Source of the DNA: JBHHYN01 sp046757565
GTDB lineage: Bacteria; Pseudomonadota; Gammaproteobacteria; Eutrophobiales; Eutrophobiaceae
Assembly (NCBI GenBank): GCA_046757565.1
Contig: JBHHYN010000080.1
Coordinates: 1-13,171 of the forward strand
Reading direction: 5' to 3'
DNA length: 13,171 nucleotides
Shown: positions 1 through 6,209 of the stretch, in pieces
How positions within the stretch are numbered: position 1 is the stretch's first letter
Layout of the letters: every line of letters begins with the position of its first letter
Program-made: the position numbers and the translations under genes
Notes under the pieces: generated by a model
Databases searched by the model: none
What the model saw: only the letters and a program-made list of their open reading frames with translations
What the model was told of the DNA's origin: nothing

Positions 1-189
1 TTTATTCAAAAGTCTTTCTTGTTAACCCACAGATTCTGCTGAAGAGCCAAATATTGCAACTACCTGATTGGCTGCAACCAAGTGGTCATGTAAACGGCTT
101 TGTTACTGATGGCATAGCTTGTCTTAATAAGCGGGCACGTAGATTGTTTGTTTGATCTGGCACTGATTTTTTTCAGAGTTGCATAACGA

Positions 190-1347
190 TTAACGATTAG
201 GTGTAGCACCACAAGCAACGCCGGAAATAATTAGTTTTTGTATATTCGAGGTCCCTTCTACAATCTGTAAAGATTTTGCATCACGATATAGTCGTTCAGC
301 AGGATACTCTGTGGAAAATCCATAGGAACCAAAGATTTTCATACACTCATTGGTCGCGTGTACTGCTGCTTCCGAGGCATAATATTTGGCGATTGAAGTT
401 TCATACTGATTGGGTTTGCCTTGATCTTTCAACCAGGCGGCACGATATACGAGTAATTGCGCCGCCTGATGTTCTACGACCATATCTGCGATCTGCGATT
501 GTATCATCTGGTGTTGAGAAATCGGTTTGCCGAACTGGGTACGTTCGTTGGCGTAATTTATTGCCAGGTCCAGGGCGCCTCCGGCAACACCCAGTGCCCC
601 GGCAGCACAACCAATACGCGTATTATTCAATTGCCACATACAGATCTTGAAACCATCCCCCTCTTTGCCGAGTAGTGCATCTTTCGGGAGTTTGGCACCA
701 TCAAAGGCAAATTCCCCGGTTGGTGAACAGTGTAAACCCAGTTTGGTCTCAATAGGCGTAGCAGTACAGCCCTCGAGATTCTTTGGTTCAATAATGAAGG
801 CGGAGAGGCCTTTATGCTTTTTTTCCCGATCGGTGTAGGCATAGAGCAAACCGGCATCACCGACATGTGCGTTGGAAATCCAGGTCTTGGTCCCGTTTAC
901 TTCCCAATGATCGCCCATATCCTTGGCATTTGTCTTCATACTGGCCACATCCGAACCGGTATTCGGCTCTGTCATGGCAAAAAAGCCGAGTTGCGTCCCT
1001 GCTATCCACCCGGATATATATTTTTCTTTTTGCTCGTCAGTACCAAACTTTTCAACTGTTAATGTTGGTCCCAGGTTCTGCATATTGAATGGCAGTCGCC
1101 AGGAGGCCGAAACCTTCGCAATCTGCTCGGCTATCAGGACGGACTCCAGAAATCCCATGCCGTTGCCGCCCAGTTCCTCCGCCAGGGCACAAGAGAAAAA
1201 GCCCAGTTCGCCCATCGCAGCAACACGAGCTATCCTGAATTCATGGTTCTTTTCTTCTTCCTCGAGTGTCGGGGCGATCTCCTCTTCAGCGAAGCGCTGT
1301 GCCGTGTCCTGGACCAGTCGTTGTTGTTCAGTAAGTTCAAAAATCAT
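190..1347 (-). CDS. Acyl-CoA dehydrogenase, probably non-decarboxylating glutaryl-CoA dehydrogenase
   Basis: FAD-dependent acyl-CoA dehydrogenase of 385 residues, predicted to oxidise glutaryl-CoA to glutaconyl-CoA in the cytoplasm. Visible family signatures are the FAD/substrate segment MTEPNTGSD (125-133), the WISNA segment (156-160), ERTQFGKPI (268-276) and the C-terminal VEGTSNIQ with the presumed catalytic base Glu364. Arg84 (in SASWR) aligns by eye with the substrate-carboxylate Arg94 of human glutaryl-CoA dehydrogenase. The residue before the Glu is Val363, where decarboxylating enzymes have Tyr; a Tyr-to-Val exchange is the published hallmark of the non-decarboxylating Desulfococcus type. 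The ATG at 1347 is chosen over an in-frame one at 1389 because GAGGT lies 6 nt before it and because the longer frame would overlap the biotin carrier gene. It is the last gene of the gcd operon, which supports the substrate. Family assignment is very safe; the glutaryl specificity is inference from residues and context. Confidence 0.88.
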   Translation of the reverse strand: MIFELTEQQRLVQDTAQRFAEEEIAPTLEEEEKNHEFRIARVAAMGELGFFSCALAEELGGNGMGFLESVLIAEQIAKVSASWRLPFNMQNLGPTLTVEKFGTDEQKEKYISGWIAGTQLGFFAMTEPNTGSDVASMKTNAKDMGDHWEVNGTKTWISNAHVGDAGLLYAYTDREKKHKGLSAFIIEPKNLEGCTATPIETKLGLHCSPTGEFAFDGAKLPKDALLGKEGDGFKICMWQLNNTRIGCAAGALGVAGGALDLAINYANERTQFGKPISQHQMIQSQIADMVVEHQAAQLLVYRAAWLKDQGKPNQYETSIAKYYASEAAVHATNECMKIFGSYGFSTEYPAERLYRDAKSLQIVEGTSNIQKLIISGVACGATPNR

Positions 1348-1381
1348 TATTACCTCACTATCATCAGTTGCAAACTTGTTA

Positions 1382-1597
1382 TCATTCAATCATAAGCAGC
1401 AGGTCATCTTCCTCCACCTGATCGCCTTTTTGTACCTTGATTTCCGTGACCTTGCCGTCACATGGCGCATATACCGGGTTTTCCATTTTTAATGCCTCGA
1501 TCACCAGTAATTCATCGTCTTCTTCGACCGTATCACCTACGGCCACGATTACTGTCCATATGTTTCCCGAAAGGGGCGCCCGAACTTCATCTGCCAT
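1382..1597 (-). CDS. gcdC: Biotin carrier protein of the glutaconyl-CoA decarboxylase (stand-alone biotinyl domain)
   Basis: Biotinyl/lipoyl-type domain of 71 residues that would carry carboxybiotin from the GcdA-like carboxyltransferase to the membrane beta subunit. The biotin acceptor is Lys37 in EALKMENP; the usual motif is EAMKM, so the first Met is Leu here. The rest has the twofold hammerhead pattern: PLSGNI near 8-13 and a matching PCDGKVTEIKV half at 45-55, each followed by a GD turn (21-22, 58-59). It consists only of the domain: there is no N-terminal region and no Pro/Ala-rich linker, although the Acidaminococcus GcdC is about twice as long. The start is supported by AGAGG about 8 nt upstream. 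It lies 13 nt after the beta-subunit gene and 34 nt before the dehydrogenase start. The same fold serves pyruvate, methylmalonyl-CoA and oxaloacetate decarboxylases, so the gcd label rests on its neighbours. Confidence 0.88.
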   Translation of the reverse strand: MADEVRAPLSGNIWTVIVAVGDTVEEDDELLVIEALKMENPVYAPCDGKVTEIKVQKGDQVEEDDLLLMIE

Positions 1598-1610
1598 TTT
1601 TATTTCCTCT

Positions 1611-2714
1611 TTATTTGAGTATTGTTAAAAAAATACCTGCCGCGATAACGGTCCCGATAACACCGGCAATATTTGGTCCCATGGCAAACATCAATAAATA
1701 ATTTTTCTTGTCCGCATTGGCGCCAACTTTTTGTACAACACGCGCAGCCATGGGCACAGCGGAAACACCCGCTGCTCCCACCAGGGGATTAATCTTGTTA
1801 TGCGTAAACAGGTTCATCAGCTTGGCCAGCAGGATGCCACTTGCAGTGCTTATCATAAAAGCGATCAATCCAAGAAAGAAAATAAAAATGACTTCCTTTT
1901 GCAGAAAATTCTCTGCATTCATGGTGGCGCCGACACTTATACCAAGGAAGATAGTGACGATATTCATCAGTGAATTCTGGGCCGTATCGGATAATCGTTC
2001 TACTACCTTCGACTCACGGAACAGGTTTCCCAACATGAACATTGAAATAAGCGGGGCCGATGCCGGTACCAGCAACATGATCACCATTGCCGCTGCGATA
2101 GGGAAAAACAGTTTTTCGCGGGCAGTGACTTTGCGACTTTTCTGCATTTTAATCTTACGTTCATTTTCCGTCGTCAACATATACATGACCGGCGGTTGTA
2201 TGATCGGCACCAAAGCCATGTAGGAATAGGCAGCAACGGCAACAGCACCTAACAGATGCGGGGCCAGCTTGGCCGCCAGAAAGATCGTGGTCGGACCATC
2301 TGCTCCACCTATAATGCCAATAGTCGCAGATTCTTCCAGGCTGAACCCCATTGCATAAGCAGCGAAGAAAGTAACATAAACGCCAACTTGTGCGCCAGCG
2401 CCCAGGAACACCAGGCGTGGTTGTGCCAGTAGCGGGCCAAAGTCAGTGAGTGCGCCAAGTCCCAGAAAAATCAGAGGGGGAATAATCTCCCATTCAATAC
2501 CGTAATGATAAAAACGCCAGATCAATCCTTCACCGTCGGCCATTAGATGTGTTTCAGGAAGATTGGCAAGAATAATACCGAAACCGATAGGAAGCAGCAG
2601 TAGTGGTTCATATCGTCTGGTGATCGCCAGGTAAATCAAGGTCAGACCAACGACCCACATAACGACCATGCCGGGCGTCAAAGACAGCAAGCCCATATTT
2701 TCTATAAATGCCAC
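1611..2714 (-). CDS. gcdB: Na+-translocating decarboxylase beta subunit (GcdB/OadB/MmdB family)
   Basis: Polytopic inner-membrane protein of 367 residues that decarboxylates carboxybiotin and exports Na+. From the GTG start, residues identified as functional in Klebsiella OadB are all present: Asp139 in IGGADGPTTIF (OadB D203), and Asn309, Gly313, Ser318 and Arg325 in the segment NPLVGAAGVSAVPMAARV (N373, G377, S382, R389) with identical spacing. About nine to eleven hydrophobic helices are visible, with a basic cytoplasmic loop near 185-202 (NERKIKMQKSRK). The GTG at 2714 is preferred: it begins one base after the stop of the small upstream membrane gene, with AAGGA about 8 nt before it, implying translational coupling. 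An ATG at 2696 is the alternative. The family is certain; whether the coupled decarboxylase acts on glutaconyl-CoA comes from the alpha subunit. Confidence 0.93.
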   Translation of the reverse strand: MAFIENMGLLSLTPGMVVMWVVGLTLIYLAITRRYEPLLLLPIGFGIILANLPETHLMADGEGLIWRFYHYGIEWEIIPPLIFLGLGALTDFGPLLAQPRLVFLGAGAQVGVYVTFFAAYAMGFSLEESATIGIIGGADGPTTIFLAAKLAPHLLGAVAVAAYSYMALVPIIQPPVMYMLTTENERKIKMQKSRKVTAREKLFFPIAAAMVIMLLVPASAPLISMFMLGNLFRESKVVERLSDTAQNSLMNIVTIFLGISVGATMNAENFLQKEVIFIFFLGLIAFMISTASGILLAKLMNLFTHNKINPLVGAAGVSAVPMAARVVQKVGANADKKNYLLMFAMGPNIAGVIGTVIAAGIFLTILK

Positions 2715-2715
2715 C

Positions 2716-2841
2716 TTATTCTTCCTTTTTTTCCAGTTGCCCGGCAAACAAGGTGATGCATTTCATTGCAATGTAAAGTATCGCCATGCCGATAAAAACA
2801 CCGGCAATACCGTTAATAAAAACATTTAACACTTCTTCCAT
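2716..2841 (-). CDS. Small membrane subunit of the decarboxylase (delta/gamma-like, 41 residues)
   Basis: A 41-codon gene between the alpha- and beta-subunit genes. It starts MEEVLNVFINGIAG, has one hydrophobic helix at about 5-34 and ends with the charged tail GQLEKKEE. This topology (short acidic N-terminus, one membrane helix, charged cytoplasmic tail) matches the OadG/MmdD/GcdD small subunits, which assemble and stabilise the alpha and beta subunits. Known small subunits are longer, about 80 to 110 residues, and many have Pro/Ala-rich tails absent here. The start ATG has GGAG 8 nt upstream, and the TAA stop lies one base before the GTG of the beta subunit. Its position, ribosome site and coupling argue that it is a real gene. 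Sequence identity to known delta subunits cannot be claimed by eye. Confidence 0.78.
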   Translation of the reverse strand: MEEVLNVFINGIAGVFIGMAILYIAMKCITLFAGQLEKKEE

Positions 2842-2924
2842 CTGACTTACTCCGCTATTTTTTATGGTACAAGCGTTGCCCCGGCCGTACGGTAGAAAAT
2901 CATTATTGATTATTGCTGACGAGC

Positions 2925-4658
2925 CTAATTTTTAATTATTCTGGGCAGTAGCATGTGATGGTGCGGGCAGATTGATATTGGATTCTGGTATGATGCACCG
3001 ATGAAAGCCAACAGATATTTGCGTAGATCACTCAGTTTCACGACTTCATCAACCAGTCCATGACGCGCACAATAATCAGGTTGTGAAGTATCATGGTATT
3101 TCTGCACCAATTCATTCATCTTATCCACAATTGAGTCCAATGGTCTGCCGGCATCCTTTTCTTTCACCGCTCGTCGAGCGTATGTCGCCACCGCCGCCGT
3201 TTCGCCATGCATCACAGCGATCTCTGTCGCCGGCGTACCGAGAGTGAAGGCGTTATGACGGTTGGCAGTAGGACCACCCATAATGTAGTGCGCTGCAGCA
3301 CTCCCTTTTCTTAATACGACGAGCATCATCGGCACATCGGTTTGTTGAATCGAGTAGATCAATGCCTGACCCAGGCCAAGCAGTTCCGCCTTTTCCGCCA
3401 AATCGCCAACATCAATACCTGATGTGTCCTGAAACCAGATAACGGGAATACGGTCTCGCCCGCAATGAACAATAAATTCGTTCATCTTAATCAATCCTTG
3501 TCGATATAACTTGCCTCCCATGCCGGGGTAGTCCGCATATTCAGGATAGTCTTTACCCAGGTAACCTTGTCGATTACCTATACAAGCAACGAGCTTGCCA
3601 TCAAGCTTACACAAACCGGTATAAACCTCCGGACCATAGTCCGGCCGAAACTCCATGTGTTCACTGGCATCTACCAGGCGTGCCAGGACGTCATCAAATG
3701 AATAGACCTCTTTCTGATTGTAGGGGAGTAAATGATAGAGGTCTTCGACTGGAAAATTTGGTTCCGCCGGCTCTGCTACCTGGAAGAATTCTGGACCATA
3801 GGCAGGCATGGCCTGCATATATTCCTTAATGCCGTCAAGGACTCCGGTTTCTTCATCATAGACATGTGAAAAAAAACCGGTCTCATCATAATGCGTGGCA
3901 ACACGACCGGGTGGACTGGCCCGGAATTCCCGGGTCTTTTCGATCAGTTCTTCCAACATTTCAATATCGAATCCACCCCTGGGGGCCATGCCGGAAACGA
4001 TACCTACACCACCGACAGCGATATTGGCATCTTTATGGGCCAATAGAATGGTCGGGCTGATCCCCTGGTACCCACCTCCCGCGGGATTTGTCCCGAATAT
4101 TCCTGCCAGAATAGCTATGCCGGCCTGTTCCAGTTCTGCATGACGAAAAAATGGTGTACCTGCACCCCGACGACCGGCATAAAATTTCTCCTGCTCGGGC
4201 AGTTTGGCCCCACTGCAGTTAACAAGCCAAACCAGGGGAATGTTGAGTCTTTTCGCTAAATCCGTTACCCGTAGAATGTTATCAGACTGGCCGGGAAGCC
4301 AGGCACCGGCCATAATCTTATTATCAAAGCCAATAATGACAGCCCAACGGCCGGCAATTTTCCCCAGGCCGTCGACTACATTTGTAGTCCCTTCTTCATT
4401 TTCAGATGGATTATACAAACTGTGTAGGGGCTGCCAGGTACCGGCATCAACCAGATATTCCAGGCGTTGCCAGACCGTCATCAAGCCCCGTTCATTGATT
4501 TTTTCCGCGGGGAAACCTGCTTGTTCGACTTTCTGCTTTTGCTCGTCGATAATAGCTTCGACCTGTTTAAGTTGGGCAGCACTTTCGGCGGCACGCTTGA
4601 TGCGCCCCGATTTCAGTTCTTTACCAAAACCGTCCATTTTCTCGAAATATGGTCTCAT
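2925..4658 (-). CDS. gcdA: Glutaconyl-CoA decarboxylase alpha subunit (carboxyltransferase)
   Basis: Carboxyltransferase of 577 residues that moves CO2 from glutaconyl-CoA to enzyme-bound biotin, releasing crotonyl-CoA. It has two crotonase-fold halves. The N-terminal half shows NCSGAKLPEQEKFY (147-160), RRGAGTPFFRHAEL (163-176) and GTNPAGGGY (189-197); the C-terminal half shows GGKLYRQGLIKMNEF (381-395), QDTSGIDVG (410-418), AELLGLGQ (424-431), AAAHYIMGGP (454-463) and the tail YQNPISICP (557-565). These blocks and the length (about 587 in Acidaminococcus fermentans GcdA) match my memory of GcdA more closely than propionyl- or methylcrotonyl-CoA carboxylase beta chains, which are shorter. 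The ATG has AGGAG 9 nt upstream. It is the first gene of the operon; 83 nt separate it from the small-subunit gene. No biotin carboxylase is nearby, as expected for a decarboxylase. Confidence 0.93.
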   Translation of the reverse strand: MRPYFEKMDGFGKELKSGRIKRAAESAAQLKQVEAIIDEQKQKVEQAGFPAEKINERGLMTVWQRLEYLVDAGTWQPLHSLYNPSENEEGTTNVVDGLGKIAGRWAVIIGFDNKIMAGAWLPGQSDNILRVTDLAKRLNIPLVWLVNCSGAKLPEQEKFYAGRRGAGTPFFRHAELEQAGIAILAGIFGTNPAGGGYQGISPTILLAHKDANIAVGGVGIVSGMAPRGGFDIEMLEELIEKTREFRASPPGRVATHYDETGFFSHVYDEETGVLDGIKEYMQAMPAYGPEFFQVAEPAEPNFPVEDLYHLLPYNQKEVYSFDDVLARLVDASEHMEFRPDYGPEVYTGLCKLDGKLVACIGNRQGYLGKDYPEYADYPGMGGKLYRQGLIKMNEFIVHCGRDRIPVIWFQDTSGIDVGDLAEKAELLGLGQALIYSIQQTDVPMMLVVLRKGSAAAHYIMGGPTANRHNAFTLGTPATEIAVMHGETAAVATYARRAVKEKDAGRPLDSIVDKMNELVQKYHDTSQPDYCARHGLVDEVVKLSDLRKYLLAFIGASYQNPISICPHHHMLLPRIIKN

Positions 4659-4733
4659 TCCAACGATCTCCTCAGGATAGGCAAGTTCCGTTATAGTTAT
4701 TTTTTGTATAATTACGGTAAAGTGAAGAATAAA

Positions 4734-4748
4734 TAATAGTCACTATTA
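4734..4748. promoter_or_regulatory. 15-nt perfect palindrome upstream of gcdA, possible operator
   Basis: The sequence TAATAGT-C-ACTATTA is a perfect inverted repeat of 7-bp arms around one base. It lies 76 bp upstream of the gcdA start, where a repressor would overlap or flank the promoter. Size and symmetry suit a dimeric helix-turn-helix regulator such as the MarR protein encoded at 5468-5959. Binding is inference; AT-rich DNA gives such palindromes by chance at times. Confidence 0.35.
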
Positions 4749-4958
4749 AGCTTATTGATTTCAACAATAATTTTCTCATGTAATGCTTATAATCTCCTAA
4801 TATGATTTAGGATTTATATGAAAAGACTCAATTTATTTTGTATACAATACCATATATTTTAAAAAATATGACTGTCCGTACATTGATTAATTGCTGTTCT
4901 GATACTGAAACGAACATGGACCAGGATACAAGCATTTACTTGATGATTGGCGAAAAAA

Positions 4959-4996
4959 TGTGATTACTATTATTGATCTATGGTAGGTTAATCACA
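4959..4996. repeat. Inverted repeat TGTGATTA / TAATCACA upstream of the ridA-like gene
   Basis: Two exact 8-bp arms, 4959-4966 and 4989-4996, are separated by 22 bp and end 46 bp before the ridA-like start. TGTGA-type half sites recall CRP/FNR-family boxes, but the spacing is far too wide for one canonical CRP site (6 bp between half sites). It could be a looped operator or chance. Confidence 0.28.
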
Positions 4997-5042
4997 GAAA
5001 TTTTAAATCTGAAATAACAGATTACCTTTTTACAATAATGAG

Positions 5043-5441
5043 ATGAAGATTTTGCAACCACCTGGCTGGCCAAGACCAAAAGGCTATGCAAATGGTGTCA
5101 TGGCCGAAGGGAAGTCTGTTTTTCTTGGAGGAATGGTAGGATGGGACAAGACGGAGACCATCCGTAGCGATGACTTTGTCGATCAGGTGCGTCAGGCATT
5201 ACTGAATATTGTCACTGTCCTGGCAGAAGCCGGTGCCGGACCTGAACACATCACACGAATGATATGGTATATCAAGGATAGATATGAATATCTGAATTCA
5301 CTCAAGGAGACAGGCAGGGTCTATCGTGAAATTATTGGCAGCCATTACCCGGCCATGACAGTAGTCCAGGTAAGTGATCTGATTGAAGATCGGGCAAAAC
5401 TGGAAATAGAAACCACAGCAGTTATACCTCATGTCGATTGA
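5043..5441 (+). CDS. RidA/YjgF/UK114 family protein lacking the deaminase arginine
   Basis: Small cytoplasmic protein of 132 residues, expected to be a trimer. The family pattern is clear: a strand segment VFLGGMVGWD (26-35), DDFVDQVRQALLNI (43-56), LAEAGAGPEHITRM (60-73), YPAMTVVQV (102-110) and LEIETTAVI near 120-128. Canonical RidA deaminates reactive 2-aminoacrylate and other imines using Arg105 in PARSCVEV of the E. coli protein; here the aligned residue is Met105 (PAMTVVQV). The protein therefore probably belongs to a Rid subgroup with another role, many of which sit in catabolic operons. It is followed 26 nt later by a MarR gene. The ATG has no strong ribosome site, but upstream in-frame starts are absent. 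Family assignment is strong; function is unknown. Confidence 0.87.
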   Translation: MKILQPPGWPRPKGYANGVMAEGKSVFLGGMVGWDKTETIRSDDFVDQVRQALLNIVTVLAEAGAGPEHITRMIWYIKDRYEYLNSLKETGRVYREIIGSHYPAMTVVQVSDLIEDRAKLEIETTAVIPHVD

Positions 5442-5467
5442 CGACGGGAAGTTAAGGGATACATAAA

Positions 5468-5959
5468 ATGTCACAGCTGCATCATGTCAAAAAATCAAAT
5501 GAAGCATTGCGGGCTTCCGCCAGTAAGCAGTCCCTTCGCGCATGGCTGTATTTATTGCAATGTACCAAGCGCCTGGAGCAGAAAATGTCTAACCGGTTTC
5601 GCAGGAATAATAATACTTCACTATCCCGTTTTGATGTACTGGCAAATCTGGATCATGCAGGTGGAAACGAATTAAGTACGTCGCAGTTGGCCGACCGGTT
5701 ACTCTCCTCAAAGGGTAATATAACGCGTCTCCTGGATCGTATGGAGAAGGACGCTCTCATTGTTCGCAAAGCCAGCCTGGAAGATCGACGTGTGAGTACG
5801 ATTTGTCTCTCAAAAAAAGGCGCAGAATTATTCAGTCGAATGGCGCGAGAGCATGAAATCTGGGCACACGAAATCCTGGGTATTCTATCTGCAAGCGAGG
5901 TTGCCCAATTGATCAATATATTAAAAACCATAAAAGGAAAACTTTCCCGCTGGGAATGA
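5468..5959 (+). CDS. MarR-family transcriptional regulator
   Basis: Dimeric winged-helix regulator of 163 residues. After a helical dimerisation segment (about 15-48), the winged helix covers about 52-115: SLSRFDVLANL, the helix-turn-helix with recognition helix SKGNITRLLDRMEKD (81-95), then the wing with the hallmark DRR at 106-108. A C-terminal helix pair (130-160) completes the dimer interface. Many MarR proteins repress a neighbouring catabolic or efflux operon and are released by a small aromatic or other ligand. AAGGG lies 9 nt before the ATG. It is probably co-transcribed with the ridA-like gene. The palindromes in the divergent region upstream are candidate targets. A MITE begins 11 bp after its stop codon, so its own transcript may end in that element. 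Confidence 0.92.
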   Translation: MSQLHHVKKSNEALRASASKQSLRAWLYLLQCTKRLEQKMSNRFRRNNNTSLSRFDVLANLDHAGGNELSTSQLADRLLSSKGNITRLLDRMEKDALIVRKASLEDRRVSTICLSKKGAELFSRMAREHEIWAHEILGILSASEVAQLINILKTIKGKLSRWE

Positions 5960-6018
5960 TTTAATAGATGAATGGTACTTACTTAAGCTTGTGAATTATA
6001 AATACCCTCTTTTCGTCG

Positions 6019-6036
6019 TCTCCGCGAAAGCGGAGA
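6019..6036. terminator. Stem-loop in the left half of the MITE
   Basis: A perfect 7-bp stem, TCTCCGC with GCGGAGA, closes a GAAA loop. There is no T-tract directly after it, so it is at best a partial terminator or mRNA-end stabiliser for the ridA-marR transcript. Confidence 0.4.
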
Positions 6037-6068
6037 TCCAGTGGATAAAGTACATTTTGTTTAACTGG

Positions 6069-6088
6069 GTTCCCGCCTTCGCGGGAAC
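6069..6088. terminator. Stem-loop in the right half of the MITE
   Basis: A perfect 8-bp stem, GTTCCCGC with GCGGGAAC, closes a 4-nt loop. Compared with the left hairpin read in the opposite orientation, two neighbouring base pairs differ in both strands, so pairing is preserved although the sequence changed. No U-tract follows. Confidence 0.4.
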
Positions 6089-6149
6089 GACGGGCTAAGT
6101 AAGTGCCATTCATTTAATAGATTGATTATCAAAGGCAGGCAAAGAAATC

Positions 6150-6178
6150 TTTAGTAACCGAGTTGTAATTATTATAAA
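6150..6178 (+). promoter_or_regulatory. Weak candidate promoter for the hydrolase-permease genes
   Basis: TTTAGT at 6150-6155 and TATAAA at 6173-6178 are spaced by 17 bp and end 31 bp before the GTG start at 6210. The -10 is good and the -35 poor. It lies downstream of the MITE and would let the hydrolase genes be transcribed independently of marR. Confidence 0.3.
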
Positions 6179-6209
6179 AATTGATTTTTAATGCGGGGAG
6201 AAATTAATC

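Larger units (their letters stand above)
4659..5042. promoter_or_regulatory. Divergent intergenic region between the gcd operon and the ridA-like gene
   Basis: AT-rich, 384 bp, with no convincing open frame on either strand. It must hold the promoters of both divergent units, but I could not pick clear -35/-10 pairs. It contains a 15-nt perfect palindrome (4734-4748) and a pair of 8-bp inverted arms (4959-4966 and 4989-4996), which are plausible regulator sites. The gcdA leader has a good Shine-Dalgarno, whereas the ridA-like gene has almost none. Confidence 0.55.
5970..6111. mobile_element. 142-bp MITE with 11-bp target duplication and two GC hairpins
   Basis: Terminal inverted repeats are GAATGGTACTTACTTAAGC (5970-5988) and, on the other strand, GAATGGCACTTACTTAGC (6111-6094), matching in 15 of the first 16 bases. 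The element is flanked exactly by an 11-bp direct repeat, ATTTAATAGAT, at 5959-5969 and 6112-6122, which I read as the target-site duplication. Inside are two 29-nt inverted arms (6014-6042 and 6064-6092; 23 of 29 match), each with its own hairpin. It has no coding capacity, so it would depend on a transposase elsewhere. The inner arms resemble the CGTC..CCCGCGAAAGCGGG..CCAG dispersed repeat common in Proteobacteria. It separates marR from the hydrolase genes. Confidence 0.85.

Noticed and set aside
22..99. Short minus-strand reading that ends in a protein-like tail (LVAANQVVAIFGSSAESVG, then stop)
   Set aside because: Only about 26 codons lie between stops, with no start codon. It might be the end of a decayed gene, but there is too little to call it one. 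The rest of 1-189 shows nothing else.
923..1492. 189-codon open frame on the plus strand
   Set aside because: It runs antisense through the acyl-CoA dehydrogenase and biotin carrier genes, is rich in Ser/Ala as expected from antisense codons, and shows no protein motif.
4741..4770. Possible FNR box (TTGTTGAAATCAA on the minus strand)
   Set aside because: The half sites are separated by 3 bp instead of 4 and the first half deviates from TTGAT, so it does not fit the FNR consensus.
5959..6122. CRISPR-like direct or palindromic repeats
   Set aside because: There are only two inverted arms within one bounded element and no regular spacer series.
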